Assembly: GCA_009760855.2 (NCBI GenBank)
Contig: WPIO01000163.1
Span: forward strand, 346,001 to 410,000
Length of the DNA: 64,000 nucleotides
Source of the DNA: Cristatella mucedo
Taxonomy: Eukaryota > Bryozoa > Phylactolaemata > Cristatellidae
Direction: 5' to 3'
Below, in pieces: positions 24,430 through 37,380 of this stretch. Under the pieces are notes generated by a model. The model was not told the origin of the DNA. It saw only the letters and a list, made by a program, of their open reading frames with translations, and ran no database searches. Positions within the stretch are counted from its first letter, which is position 1, and every line of letters starts with the position of its first letter. The position numbers were made by a program, and so were the translations under genes.

Positions 24430-24660
24430 CCATATATTTGCTTCTTTATACCTTGCTGAACTGATGCACTAGCAAGACCTCCCTCCTCACACCCTCAGAT
24501 CCTGTGCGGACGATGCATTTGCTGTTCCATTCCGACGTTTGAATACAGTTGGCGACCAAAGCTGTTGCTGTGCTGGGCCTAGCATTAGCACACCGACACT
24601 TCCACAGTTCCTCCTCACCGATCATCTTTGACCCTGCTGCTGCCGACTGTGACGTATCTT
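24430..24660 (+). mobile_element. LINE family 2, decayed fragment in gene B intron
   Basis: Plus-strand text parallel to family 2 (TACCTTGCTGAACTGATGCA, CACCCTCAGATCCTGTG.GGAC, TGCTGTTCCATTCC, CAGTTGGCGACCAAAGC) with many substitutions and no open frame. Confidence 0.6.
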
Positions 24661-25105
24661 ATCGTGTAATCCTGAGGGGCGCTACATCTATGCTGATCGC
24701 TTCCTCAGGTGCCCCCTGACTCAGTTATGCTTCTGACTTAGGCTTTGTCGCATCATTGCCGTCTGTTAGCTGCCGCATGTGAACCGAAAGCCCGATAGAC
24801 TTTACATGCTCCACAGATATCGCACTAGCGTAATGCCCACTCAGTCCCTGTGGCAGTGTAGAATTACAGACGAGGATCCATTAGATTACGAATGTGTAAT
24901 TTTTAAGTAGCTGACAGGAGCAGCGCAGAAGTAACAGTTACGAGTCCTTACACCGCGGTACGAGCTCAGATTGGCAGGGAATATGTAGTAGTTTACTTTC
25001 ATCTCAGTGGATGTAGGCGAGGATTTAGTGTTGCCTGTGCATGGGACTTGACGGTGGGGTAGATAAAAATAAATACTAAGGAGAAGGTGCGCGCGGGGAA
25101 AAAAG

Positions 25106-25126
25106 AAAGAGACAGGGAGGGAGAGA

Positions 25127-25170
<44 letters not shown>

Positions 25171-25171
25171 A
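25106..25171. repeat. (GA)n tract
   Basis: Imperfect then pure GA dinucleotides, inside the gene B intron. Confidence 0.95.
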
Positions 25172-26302
25172 AAAGCAGATCGAGTGAGATCTCAGTACAA
25201 CGTTACTGCACCAGACCGAATCAAGCAGCTACAGGCGCCACTTACGGGCCGCAGTCGTTCCAGCAAGAGGAGCATTGTTCGTTAGAACTAAAAAATAAGA
25301 AAGAAAAAATGTCATTTTTGTGTACATTTTCAACTACAATCCCGATGCGGCACATGAAGGGCTCATATTCTTCATAAAGGCGCTAGGAGTCACGCGTGCT
25401 TAGCACTTACGATTTGTCACTGATAATTTATAGGCACAGTAATACAAAAGGAGAATTAAAGAATCTAGAACTGCTGAATGCTTCACGTATAAGGTAGTGA
25501 AAACCTTCATTTGATAAAGAAAGCTTATGGCAACGATCGAGCAATATAAATCAGGGCGATCAGCACCTACCCTTTACCTAGCTACAACCCTTAAGGCTGT
25601 ATTAATCCTTAGACTGCCAGCGAGTGTAATATATTCAAAAAAGTCTTTTATGTTAAGATATATTTTAGAAAGTGAGAGCTATATTCTTTTGAGAAGCATG
25701 GAATATCTTAGTACATAACTTCATTTAACTATATGTGGCCTAGAGTTAGTTCAACAGGTGTAAGACATATCCCACCAGGCTCAAACGTTGACCATAGCCA
25801 CCGAGAATTGTCAGAGTAAGTTCATTAGCGTCCTTAGATCGGGCAGAATCTTCTTGATTAGGCAAGGGCTAGTAGAGGTAGGAATTAAAACTGTGCAAAC
25901 GCATCTTGAAGGTTGGGTTGAACGTTGTCTCTATTAACACGATACTTGAGGAAGAAAGTGTAACATCAGCATGCTGGACTCTATTATTGATACGATATGA
26001 TTAACAATAACTAATTAACTAATACATAATTTGATATGAATAATCTCAATGTGGGACTCTAGAATCTCTAGAATAGAATGGCGATCTTAAATACAGAGAG
26101 TACAAGCCTTAAATCAACGTTCAATCTTTTACGCCGACCAGAGTGTACTCGTGAACAACCCGCAATTGGTAAACCGAGAAGCACTTTAACATGTGACTTA
26201 GCACACGCGGAATAATAGCATGCCCGAAGTAAGATATGGCTGCGTATGCTGTGCAAAGGCGAACCCAAGTGTCCCAACTGTGCAAACGAATGATCGACTT
26301 AC

Positions 26303-26608
26303 CGCCGCCGCACGAATAGTTGATCTTAATTGAGACGATATTGCAGCTTTTGTCCAGTTTCATCTTTATTTGATCGAAGTCAGGCGAGCAGCTGCTGGCA
26401 CCATTGCTGCACAGCTGGTACAGATAGCTTGTCATTGGGGCGTCGGCAGTGGGCCCACAAAACGTGGAATCATTATAGCAAGCTGAGTAGGTAGCGACCG
26501 CTAAGATCTGCAGTGGCTGACTTTGACCGCATATAATAGATGACAGGCCAGTAGATAGAAGACATAGGGTCGAAGAATAATTCGTAGCTTTTGCAGTGAC
26601 ATTCGTCC
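26303..26608 (-). CDS. Gene B: divergent SUEL/rhamnose-binding lectin-like exon
   Basis: Seen: a 306-base exon on the minus strand between acceptor GATCTGCAG|GG and donor GGCG|GTAAGT, phase 1 at both ends, about 102 residues. An in-frame TGA lies just upstream of the acceptor, which supports the splice. Landmarks: TNVTAKATNYSSTLC, IICGQSQPLQILAVATYSA, STFCGPT, YQLCSNGASSC, KSCNIVSIKINYSCGGG. The order C-x-x-x-L-x-I-x-x-A-x-Y, then C-x-N-G-x-x-x-C, then C followed by I-x-I-x-Y-x-C, is that of the SUEL/rhamnose-binding (Gal_Lectin) family. Sequons NVT, NYS (twice) and NDS fit an extracellular domain. Joining to the exon at 22456 gives an alanine codon in frame. The exon carrying the start codon and signal peptide was not located upstream (above 26.6 kb); the 32-34.5 kb CpG-rich island is a possible site. 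It is a paralogue of gene C exon 2 by layout rather than by high identity. Confidence 0.75.
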
Positions 26609-27784
26609 CTGCAGATCACGGTAGCTCATTATGAATCCAAGAGCCAAGACTAAGTCTAATAGCGAGCCTGATCTCATGGGTCTTTTTTAGCAGTTGGCGA
26701 ATTCAGCACAAGTCATTGAGACACCAGCAAGTGCATCAACAGTCGGTGGATTCAGAAGACATTTTGAAACAGCAAGCAAGTATAATGGGTTCGCAAAGAA
26801 AAAAGTCATACATTCATCCGACAGAGAATCACTCATCGATTCCCCAAGTCTAACATGTCAATTTATTCCTCGATCGCATGCATGCATGTTAGCAACCAGA
26901 CCGTCCAGTTGAACTGCACACGCAAAAAATTAGAAGAGCTGTTTACATGCAGAAGAACCGGGGCGTTGGTTATGTCTTTCGATAAAGGAGTCTATCGGCT
27001 TCATCTTTGATATCGGCTGTCAAAAATGTGGGATCAAGTACATTTTGTTGAGTCTCCCGGTGCTAATGTCCACACTAAATGTGTAATTAAGACTTGCGAG
27101 AGAGGATAGAAGTTGTGTTATGGGACACGAGCTAAGGTCCTAGCGGTGATTGAGACGACTTCGTGAGAATCTATCAGGCTAGAGACATAGATATAGACCA
27201 GTATGCCGTATATATTGCTGGCCTCAAGTCGGCAAGATTAAACCAGAATTATAATCTAGCAATATCACAGCTAGCGTAAATTCTAATATTGGTGCGTGGA
27301 TAAATATAAACAGACAAATAAAAGCCAAGGAATAGCAAGTGACTGTGGTATGTGTCAGCATTTACATAGTTTCATTCATTTAGCCGTGCGGTCACTGTAT
27401 TATGTGTGTGATCAGACTCTGTCTTTTAGTCCGCGGTACTTGAAACCAAGACTTCACAATCGATACGTCTTAACATCAATATATTAGGTGTCAAGAGTTT
27501 TCTCAGAGAAAGATACCGTTACTGCTGCTGCAACTCCAGGCTGTCAAGAGCAGTAGTTCTACAATGGTGGAGCTGCATTCTGCCAACGGAGGAGACTATG
27601 CATTTAAAAATTGCGACACAAAATTAACGTGCACGAATTGCAATCCTACAGGCTCTTGCAAATAGTAGATATGCAAACAATTAACCCTTTGGCCACCTCT
27701 GTTGAGTTCAGTCCTGCGGCCTGCTAGTTTCGGCTACCGCTATCGGGGGGGGGGGCGTGGGACATGAATTTTGGGTGCTCCTAT

Positions 27785-27925
27785 GGATAGTCTGCTGGCT
27801 ACCGAATGCGTACAGAAAGCCACCTAGGCTTTGAGTGCTCCATACAAAACTCTCCTGCGTAACAAACACATAATCTCCATGGCTTTGTGGAGTCACAGGC
27901 GAAGATACATCATTACAGTAAATTA
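27785..27925 (+). mobile_element. LINE family 2, 3' UTR fragment
   Basis: GGCTACCGAATGCGTACAGA, then AAAACTCTCCTGCGTAACA, ATGGCTTTGTGGAGT and GATACATCATTACAG: the family 2 terminus only. A SINE follows within a few bases. Confidence 0.75.
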
Positions 27926-27929
27926 CATC

Positions 27930-28125
27930 AAGGTGAGCCGTGATGGAACACTAGGTAAGGTTGTTGATTTTCATGACCTTGGGCCCAAAGTAAGTCGTGG
28001 GTTCGAATCCTGCAGCGAGTGATCCTTAATTGGCGCTGCACGCGCGGTAATGGCCGTAAAAGCATTACCGTCGCTATAAAAGCGGCTGTTAAATCAGATA
28101 GTATTTTTATTACTACACATTTTTT
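27930..28125 (+). mobile_element. tRNA-derived SINE (SINE1), copy 3
   Basis: GTGAGCCGTGATGGAACACT, B-box GTGGGTTCGAATCCTGCAG, GTAATGGCCGTAAAAGC and GTTAAATCAGATAG follow the copy 2 order. It lies just after a LINE family 2 terminus. Confidence 0.8.
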
Positions 28126-29089
28126 TGATCTGCCGTTTTTAATATTTGTGACTATGGAGTTCTGAAGAGGTTGCATGCCAAATAATTGCATCATCCAGGC
28201 AATTCGAGGCAACCAAAGTACGTTGACAGCCTTTCTAGAAGCATGGATGACAAGAAACGCCCACAAAAGTATGTATTTATATAATGATGTCGCTTTTGCG
28301 TTGCCAAGAAGTGCTGAGTGGTATGGTGCGCTTCTTAGTGTCTTATCATCGGCAATCTAACTGTAAGCCACATATTTAACTACTCTGAGAATCTGTATAA
28401 GAAAAGACCTCTTCCATGGCTATTGAGCACTATATCTGCATTTCAGTAATCATTCTAGGTCATTTTTATAGCACCCTAATCTCGGCCCAGATACTTCACA
28501 ACTAGCTGTAAGGAAATTATTAGCACAAGGATTAGTAACCTACATGATATCGAGCCTGTGAAAGAAAACCATTATCATATGAAGATCAGCATATTAAAGT
28601 AAACACAAGGCACTCAGTGCTGGCTGCTGAATAATGATGTCTATGATTACTAACGTGCGCAGAATCGTGCTCAGGTGGCATGCAAAGTACAGAAGAACAA
28701 ATTCAGGCAAGCTCACTGGACCAATAAGAAAGCAGGCTCGTCAAGATATATCTTCAGCCGAGGCTGAAGAATCCTGGTGGTAGTGACTATTAGCTTGTAT
28801 TTAGCTCCCGGCGTCTGGCGCGCACGACCTGAATAGGCTCGCATGCACAGAAACAGTTTCCATATAGAGCGAGTTAAGGCAAGAGGGCTAGATAGTAAGG
28901 AGCGACTAGTCCGAGAGCACGTGACTGGAAGAGCAAAGAGGTCATACAGGTAAGCTGGGACTACCGAGTGACATGATCTGTAAGCCGGATTGCAGATCTT
29001 GAAGGCACTTTGCTGTTTGATTGAAGACTGAGAAGCTCAGACAGAAACGGGGAGTGGATGTGGCAGCTCCACCACTGACTAGAGATCAA

Positions 29090-29330
29090 CCCGGGTCTCG
29101 AGAGTTTTGCACCTGTAACGGACTATTAAGGACGCTGGCCAGGAGTCTTGAGATTGGGGACCTGGAATATTCCAGACGCGATGTCTCAAACGCTTGAACG
29201 AGCTTGGCTGTCGTACTCCTATAAAAAATAGCCGAGGGTTTAAGAATAGTTTGGGAATATGCAGACTTAGTGAGCACGCATGACCCGCTAAAAGTCATGT
29301 GCAGTAGATGTGGTTTCGTCACAATTTTTA
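29090..29330 (-). mobile_element. LINE family 1, decayed reverse-transcriptase fragment
   Basis: The minus frame AKLVQAFETSRLEYSRSPIS followed by RLLASVLNSPLQVQNS corresponds to the SKLVHAFVTSRLDFCNSLLT region of family 1. It is cut on both sides and ends next to a long foldback at 29361-29440. Confidence 0.6.
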
Positions 29331-29360
29331 ACTGAGGCAGAGCCAGGCACAAATTGTACC

Positions 29361-29440
29361 GGCACTGCACAACGATCATGGCCAACTGGCAGCCTGCAGG
29401 ACCGGCAGGCTGCCAGATGGCCATGATCGCTGTGCATTGA
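29361..29440. repeat. Long imperfect foldback (about 35-bp stem, 7-base loop)
   Basis: The inner arms GATCATGGCCAACTGGCAGC... and ...GCTGCCAGATGGCCATGATC pair over 24 bases with one mismatch. The outer arms (CACTGCACAAC / GCTGTGCATTG) extend the stem. The loop is about 29398-29404. Confidence 0.8.
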
Positions 29441-30042
29441 TGCTACGAGGCCTTTGCCGCTTGGCCTGCAGCAACAACGTCGCTGCTCTTCGGCGAGATT
29501 GCGACCTGAATAGGCCATACGTATCATTGAGTTGTTTTCGCAACGACGGCTTAGCAAGGTTAAACGAAATGCTTAGCTAAATGAAATGCCAAGTTGATAA
29601 GGACCCATACAGTAAAACGTATAGCAGCGATGCAAGCCAGCTTTTCGTTAACACGGGCAGGGTATGTGTTCGCTGGTATTTAGAAAGAAACTCGAGCTGC
29701 CTGCGGCTCGCTAGCTCGGAATGTTGACATGACGGATAGCTGCTGGTGCTGCACTAGCTTTCCTCGGACCGTAAGACGAAGTCTATGAAAGCCGATGGAT
29801 CGGGTCGATTGTTGGCATCAGTTAAGATTGGTCACTTTAAGCTGTAAGTACGAAAACTGTCGTACCACAATGGAACCCCCTCCCGCCGGAAGACTATCTA
29901 CTGCCGTAAGAAATCGCACGTGTCAAACAATATGTCTTCGGCAGAATTTTTCATGTACTCCAGGGTATGGCTTCTCCATTTGCCATCTGCCAGGGTTGTA
30001 GATGCTCAATGGTGCGGTGTTGGTGGCAGCACAGTAGCTTAT

Positions 30043-30115
30043 AAAGAGAGAGAGAGAGAGATACAGAGAGCGAGAGAGAGAGAGAGAGAGAGAGTGTGTG
30101 TGTGTGTGTGTGTGA

Positions 30116-30213
<98 letters not shown>

Positions 30214-30214
30214 G
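30043..30214. repeat. Compound (GA)n/(GT)n tract
   Basis: Alternating blocks: (GA)n, (TG)n, (GA)n, (TG)n, (GA)n. The LSLSLS and THTHTH reading frames across it are artefacts. Confidence 0.95.
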
Positions 30215-31738
30215 TAAACAATGCAATGACACTTTTGCTTGTTCGTCAGGTGACTCTAAAAAGTGACGTGCACTGGGATAATAGCCGATTCGTAATTCTA
30301 GCTCAGGTACGTAAGCTGGCATAGTGTCGGCTGGAATGCTGATTAAGTGAGATTAAATGGTATTGACTGTTTCAAGTGTCAACGTGGCAGACGTAGCTAG
30401 CAATAGGTTTAGCAGAGGTTAAGTAGGACAGACTCATCAGAATTTGACGCAGCTTGCGGGCTTGCAGGCTGCCGCAAAATGATAATGATCCCATTTCATT
30501 CAATGATGCCGAACATCGTGGCATCTTGATGTTGCTGCAATGTATTTTGATGATTTGCAAATCATGTCGTTGCCTACTCCAAACAACTAGCCTGGGGACG
30601 GTAGCATTCAAAAAGCCGGGCCCTGGCTACACTCCGTCTTCAGGCCACGGCACAGAGTGATTACAGTACCGCTGCTTTTACCAGTGGCCAGAGCCCAAAC
30701 ACCACGGGCACAATTAGAAGTTGAGCTTTTGCATTTACTGAAGATGCATATGCTAGCCAATCTAAACTATTTGCCGACGGTCATAATTAACGTGACATGA
30801 CTGCTCAAAATAATATCAGTATGACCTACTGGCTATGGCGCTGGGCAGTTTACTAAAGTGCAATAAGCCTGAGCGACACATTAAGTGCGAGGTGAGAATT
30901 TAATAACGTAGGAGTGCATGCCGCATATCAAAGTGATGTGTAGGAAAAAAAGTGATAGCAATTGTAACTCTTTCGTATGGGATCCCAAGAGTAAAAATAT
31001 ATCTCAATCCTATCACTTTACAACTCGCTGCAAAGGAAACCCGAACCAAGAGTTCGACGCCATTTTTATCTTTATCCCTGCATTCGAAAATGCTTTACGG
31101 CCTTATAATCATGCGAAACTGCGCATCGCTTTACAAGGATCATATACGCGCAAGAAAAGTGGGTACTTCGCAAGCTTGCGGAAAAGCGAGCACGATGGAG
31201 GGAGAGCGGCAGGCGAGCGTTTGCTCTGCGTGTCGCTGCCGCGTAGTGTCGACTGCGTAGGAGCGCCTCGAGTGTCGTCGTCATTTAATTTCTGGATAGG
31301 ATAAACGAGGTCCTACCTAAGTCAACGACAGACAGTTTCTAGCGACCCACTCACTGGTGGATTGTACTGGGCTTTCCTGGGAAGATAAGTGAAATGGCTC
31401 CTCGGGGGTAGCGATTCAAAACAGGGCATAGCGCGCTGTTAGTGCATTCCGAGCATGCAGAGCGCGTGGAGGTTCTGGTAAAGTTTGAATGATTACGGAG
31501 GACGTTCTGTTACTGCTGGGACTATACCGCATTTCACGGTGTAACGAACGCTCCCTTGGTTAGGCCGGAGGGACAGAAGTCTTGTCAAGATTGCATCAAC
31601 TTCAAGTATTTGCTCAGTGTGCCTCGATAGTATCGAAGCGCTCGGAACGGGCGTGCTGGTGAGCAACCACTCTGTTGGTCGACGGCGCACTGTGGCCAAA
31701 GGATAGAGTGTTCAACTAATAAGGCTTGACTTGACCGA

Positions 31739-31763
31739 GGAGGAAGAGGGAGAGAGAGAGAGA

Positions 31764-31811
<48 letters not shown>
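31739..31811. repeat. (GA)n tract
   Basis: About 70 bases of GA dinucleotides. Confidence 0.95.
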
Positions 31812-31813
<2 letters not shown>

Positions 31814-31899
31814 ACGGTGATAACTGGTAAGAAAGGTGGAACGAAAAATACAGAAGGAGTCGCTCGATACGTCGTAGCGGCTAATGCTTGGGAGCGACA

Positions 31900-34530
31900 T
31901 AATTTTTCTTTGAATTTCTTATTGGGCAGTCGCCTGCTATTTGCTTAGGATTACCCTAATCCTTTTCTCGCATCCGCGAGCGGCAGTTTCTCCAATGGAT
32001 AAGCGAGGAGCGATCTTCTCAGCATTGTTTTAAATGTCGCCGCCGCCGCCGCAGCCGCTAGAGCAGCTCAGGCGCGGGACGAGGCCGACGGGAGGCGCGG
32101 CCGCCGCTGCGACGTTCACGCTGACCTGCTGGGAAATCGCTGCCCAGACCCCGCCCAGGCCTCGCGCAGGCGCTCGAGCACCGGCGCGGGGTCTGGGCGG
32201 GGTCTGGGCGGGGAGCGGCGGACCCCGGCGCTCGCTCTGTCTGGCAGGCGCCCGGACATGCCGCCGCAGCGCACTCCCGGCGAGCTTCCAGCGGCGAGGC
32301 AGTCGCTGCGACTGCGGGCGCGCCCAGCCTCCGCCCGAGATCAAAAAGCGGCGGCGGCGCGCCGCGATGAGTGATGGCTAGGCTAGGCGGCGGCGCACGC
32401 CGCGGCATCCGTGCGGCGAGGCAGAGGATTACGGCCCGAGCGGCTGCCGGCTCTCAGAAGTCGCAGCCGCCGAACGCCGCTCCCGCTGGCGGACGGCCGC
32501 GGGCAGAGGCGGTGAAAGCGCTCCGCCCGCGCGATCCAAAAGCACGCGCCGTCCGGGACGGCGCGCCAGAGGGTCAACGAGGCTGACAGTGGTGGGTGAC
32601 AACGAATGAGCCCGCCCCCCCCCCCGCGCCTACGAAGAGGCAGCCGCGGAGAGCAGCTAGCGCGCGGCCGGCCGCGGCAGTGCGGCGCGCCGGCGAGCGA
32701 AAGAGCGAGAGGAAGCTCGGCCTCTGCCGCCGCGGCAGAGGCCGAGCTCCGCTGCGTCAGCCGTCGCGAACCAACGCCCGGAAGTCGCCACGCCCGACGG
32801 CGGAGGAGCCGCAATAGCGCGCGCCGCCGCCGCTTCGCACCGGCCACTCGCTGCCTGGCGGTCGGCCAGCGGTGCTGCTGCTATGGCAACGAAGCCGGCG
32901 CTGGCGAGCGAGCTGGGTGGGCGAGCTGCCGTAGCTAGTTTCGCGCGAACTGGATGAGGCGTCGAGCAGGATGCAGCTGGACGCGAGAGCCAGATGGCCG
33001 GGGCGTGGAGCCATTTCCTTTCGTGGACCCTTTTCACTAAGATGCAGGGATATGACCTGAGGCCGAAAACTAATTTATTACATGTTTATATATTATTAAT
33101 TATGTCTATATATTATTTACATATCACTGAATGTTTATATATATATATATTTACGTGTTCACATATTATTAGTTATGTAGTATTTATTGTTTTTTTATAT
33201 ACTATATAATTTACATTGTCATTAGGTTTTTATTCATGCACGGCAGCAGCAGCAGCAGCAGATGCATGCATCTTAGAAGTAGGACGATGAGAATAGGTCT
33301 TAGAGAGGACTAGAAGTTTTTCCTGACCGAAAGAGGGTAAATAGCTGCAGGGCAAAACGCAAAGCAGTTAACAGAAACAAAATCCGTGCGGCGATTAAAA
33401 ATTGCCCGGAAACTCGCCGACTCCAAACGACGCGAGCTACGCGATTTAGAGCCGCCGGTCGCGCGGCAGCGCCTCGAGCTCAGCTACAGCCACGGCTCGC
33501 GGCGGCGGCGGCTCGCTCCACGTCGGCGGCTGCAGCTGGGAGCCAACGCGCGCAGGCGGAGGGAGCGGGCCGAGTTTCTCGTCGACGGTCGCATCGACGA
33601 GAAACTCGCGAGGCGCCCCAGTCGCCGCCGCGAGCGCCCGCCGCGGCCCGCAACGGCGCTACCGTCTCCGCCGCCGCGGCGGCGGCGGCTACGAGCGCCG
33701 TCGCAGAGAACGCAGCCGGCGACGAGGGCTTCGGGCGTCGGGCCGTAGACGCCGCGGTGCACGCCCAGGCGGCGGCGGAGTTCTCTGATCGCTGGGACGC
33801 TGCCGCCGCCTCGCCGCGCTAGACGCGCTCGACGGGCTGGCGGCGGCGGCGGTGGCGACGGCGGCTGGAGCTCGATTGCGGCTAGCTAGGCGCCGCGAGC
33901 GCGCGTCCAGCTCGGGAGCGAGCGAGCGAGCGATGCGACGCGGAGCGCTCACCGAGTCGCAGGAGGGTGCAGAGCACCAGCGCCGCGCGGGCGCCGCTCA
34001 GCCGTCGCCGCACTGGCGTGCCGTCGAAGAGAAAGGGCATCGGCGACGACATTTGCCGCCGATGCGCGACCCGCCCAACCGAAACTAGATTGGGAACTGA
34101 CGCGGTAGTGAGAGGGCGGCAGCGTCCGGGAGCAGAAAGCCGATGCGCTTGAGTGAGTGGCGGACAGTGCGCGCGCGCGCGCGCGCAGACTGGCGATTGG
34201 ACGCCACCGCGGCCCTTCCCCTCGATATCAGGTCGGGTCGGTTAGTCATGAGCGAGCGATTGCGGCGCCGCGAACGATGGGCCGCATCTCTCTGCGGCCG
34301 CCGGTCCGGATGGCGGCGTCGGATTTTTGCCGCTGTTCGACCATTCGATCTGAGGCAAGGCCTCCGAGAAATGGCTTTAGAAAAAAAAGCCTCGAAGGGC
34401 GAAGCGCGCGCGGCCGCGAGCGACTACGCACGGGCTGCGGCCTTGCTGTCTGGCCCAGCAACGGGCTGGGGCCAAGTATTCAGTTGGAGCAGTGATGAGA
34501 GCAAGCGAGGTAGGACCAAAAAATAGAGCC
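31900..34530. other. CpG-rich island without a recognised gene
   Basis: Very GC-rich with many CpGs and open frames in most registers, strong inverted repeats, and (GC)n at 34.17 kb. It may be a promoter island, possibly for gene B on the minus strand, or hold unrecognised GC-rich exons. A minus frame through REFLVDATVDEKLG is open, but its centre is the palindrome at 33571. Confidence 0.4.
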
Positions 34531-37059
34531 TGGGCGTTTGTAATCTAGGACTGTCTGTGTGAGAGCTGAGCCACTGAGTGTTGCCAGTGTGGTGCGACAA
34601 TAGGAGCGGCTGCGAGCTACGCTGTGGCCGTCGAACGGACCTTGCAGTGTCAGCCCATGGCGGGCGCTGCAAAGTGATGTCGCACTCGGCGTAGTTTTCC
34701 AAGCGTCAGGCCTGGCTTTTGAATGCCAACGTAAGAAAATAAACATTCTTTTGAAGTTTTCACGCCTCCTAGCTGTCTTCAGATTTGCGAATAACGGAAA
34801 GCCATTTTAGCGATTTCATGCGAGTGAGTGAGTGAACGTCTCTACCGTTAAGACCGCAAGCAAACGTAATTGATGTAATTACATCTTGGCAGCTTAAAAA
34901 TGTACTGCGTTTCAACTCCACTGCGTTTTCTGAATTCCCAAAACCAGAGCCCGTGGACAACTCCAGCCAACGCGGGCATGGCATTTTCGGCGGACTAGTC
35001 GCTTGCTACTTGAGGCCACTTTGATAGCTAAACGTCAAATTGGTTCTGATTCTTTGAAACATTAGCTACCCAAGAGATGTAAATACGAACAGTATACTAG
35101 AAAGTTATGAAACATAGCTACTTAGCAGAGGTTTTTTCAAACCAGAAACCATGCTAAATAAAATATCAAACCTGCCTGCGTATCGCACAAGCTCGGTAGT
35201 CGTTGGATGACTCCAGGCCGCAGTCGATGTACTTATTGGAAAAGGCGAAAGACATGAAGCTCTGTCCTGCTAAGGTGCACGACGACTTGGAAATCGTTGC
35301 TGCCCCGGATCTGCGTCGGGAGACACATAATAGCAATAACATTGGTAAGGATACTATAAAAATAGAGATAATATCAGTGAAAACATTTACAGCAAAGTAA
35401 GAGAGCTAAATCATTTTAAAAGCACTTAACACTTGCTGCAAAGGAAGCGAGTCAGCTAGTTAGCAACGGCGTGGATAATTTAGCCGGAATGGCCACGCAA
35501 AGGACAGTGCATACGGGGAGAGCAAAAGCTGCGGTGAATGGTTGGTTAGGTTTCTCGCTATTGATTAAATGTCGTCAAGTCACTGTATCCCCTGACGTCG
35601 GTCGGCGCCGGTAACGAATTCCATGCATTGTGTGCGTTCGAACGTTAAGCAGCGCCTTTGGAAGCGTAGGCACGCTGGCATGCTTTGAGTCGGATGATCG
35701 CGTGAGACGAAGCAAAGCCGGATGCGGAAGTATATTGGAGAGAGGCTGGGGTCACAGCGGGAGACAGAGCTGAGGAGCCTACAAGTGAGTGTCGGGACGA
35801 CCAAGTCGAGCCACTTTTCGATGCAACTGCAAGTTGAACGGATTTGCAGTTAAACGGCGCTCCGAGCGCCGAGCTCCGAGCTCGCGCCTGTTGCCTCTCG
35901 CCGCTCGTAAGCGCGCAGTGAATTTTTCTCTCCTGATGCCGACTGTGGCGCATATTTTCGAGCCGTCCCGAGCTGCTGCCACTGTCACGTGCCACTTGTT
36001 TCTTTGATGCTTCACTTTCCGATGCTTCACTTTCACTTTCACTTCACTTTCCCTTCGTCGCACCGATGCCAAGTCTGCGCTGGCCAACGAGTGCACAGCA
36101 AAACCATCTCGGTCTTTCAGTGTGCTACGAAAAGACTTTCGGGGCGTGCCTTCTGTTCGCGTGCTCTCTTTTTCCTATCAAAGTGCGGTGCGACGCCAAT
36201 CGAAGCCTTGCCCGCGCCTGCCTTGCCCACTTCGCCGTAGCAGGAAGCTTCGGCCTGCAGTGTAGACAGAATGTCGGCGACGATTACCAAAACAATATGA
36301 AGAGTGCAAACGGGACAGATGAACATATTCTAGCAAAATATTCTTGCGCACGCGTACGGCTAATGGTTTCCTTCAGCACTTGTGCTTGAAGCGGGAGCGG
36401 TGCACTGTGCAATATCGGCCTCAGAATGTCTTCTGACTGAACATGTCTGCTTTCACTTTCTCAAAATGAAAGGCGAGACGGGCTTTTTTGTGAGGCCGAT
36501 GCACTCTGGTCTCGAATTGTATGATAGGCATACAGCGAGCGCGGAAATCGACGCGGTCGCTAAGCGCAGGTAACTGCATTCCAACAGTCGCATCGCAGGC
36601 TATCGTCCGAAATCGGGCCTTCCATCCAATGAAGAGCTACTGCGGGGACGAGCGACGATATGTTGCAATAGGCTTGCTTCCTCTCCGGCTGTTACGATAG
36701 TCGGAGCGAGGCTCAGTGCTAGAGATTTTGACGACCACTATTTTATTTTTTTTGCATGCTTGATGTACGTAATATTAGATTGCTAGCAACATTGCAAGCT
36801 ATCTAGCAAGCTGCAGAAGGTAGTCACGTTACAGAATCTTTTCTAAGAAACAATTAGGAACAAACCATTCTCACCTGGTATGAGTTAAAAATTGCGTACG
36901 TATATTCTCACGAGACACACTCTTGAAGACTCATTTGAACGAAATGTCGCTCTGTTTATGAGGCGAACGTGCTGCCAATGCGCAAGGGGTGTCTAAGATA
37001 CCCGTTGCAACTGAATCTCTTTCTGCGCACTTAACGTAGGCTGATAAGAAAGCCTCTCA

Positions 37060-37380
37060 ACTGTTAATCAGAAATGGCATGCACAGTTTCAGCAGATGCC
37101 AAAGTATGCAGGCCAATATACACCGGAAAATGAAGTGCAGCGAGGAATAGGTTGGCTTTTAGTTTAGTTTCGAACTTCCTCAGATCAGCTGGATGTGTGA
37201 CGCCAGCGGGTAGAAAGTTCCAGGCATTCCAGGCCCCAGGCATCGAAAGCCTACGAAATGCGAGTGGCAAGATGGCTGACATGTAAAAGGAATACATGCA
37301 AACGGTATGCGTAGATGTATGAGCGATGAAGGATACAAATGCATGCAAACATTCAGACCTATAATTGATAAAAGATTGAT
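37060..37380 (-). mobile_element. Possible decayed non-LTR retrotransposon 3' coding fragment
   Basis: The minus frame has AFRRLSMPGAWNAWNFLPAG followed by LRKFETKLKANLFLAA, resembling the W-N-x-L-P ... F-K-x-x-L-K-x-x-L-F end of L2/CR1-type reverse transcriptases. The family is not the same as families 1 or 2. Weak evidence. Confidence 0.35.

Noticed and set aside
29951-30322. LSLSLS/THTHTH frames
   Set aside because: Translation of (GA)n/(GT)n; the same applies at 31.7 kb and 42.5-43.1 kb.
36005-36052. Interferon-response-like repeated TTTCACT words
   Set aside because: A short simple repeat with no linked gene start; no reason to assign function.
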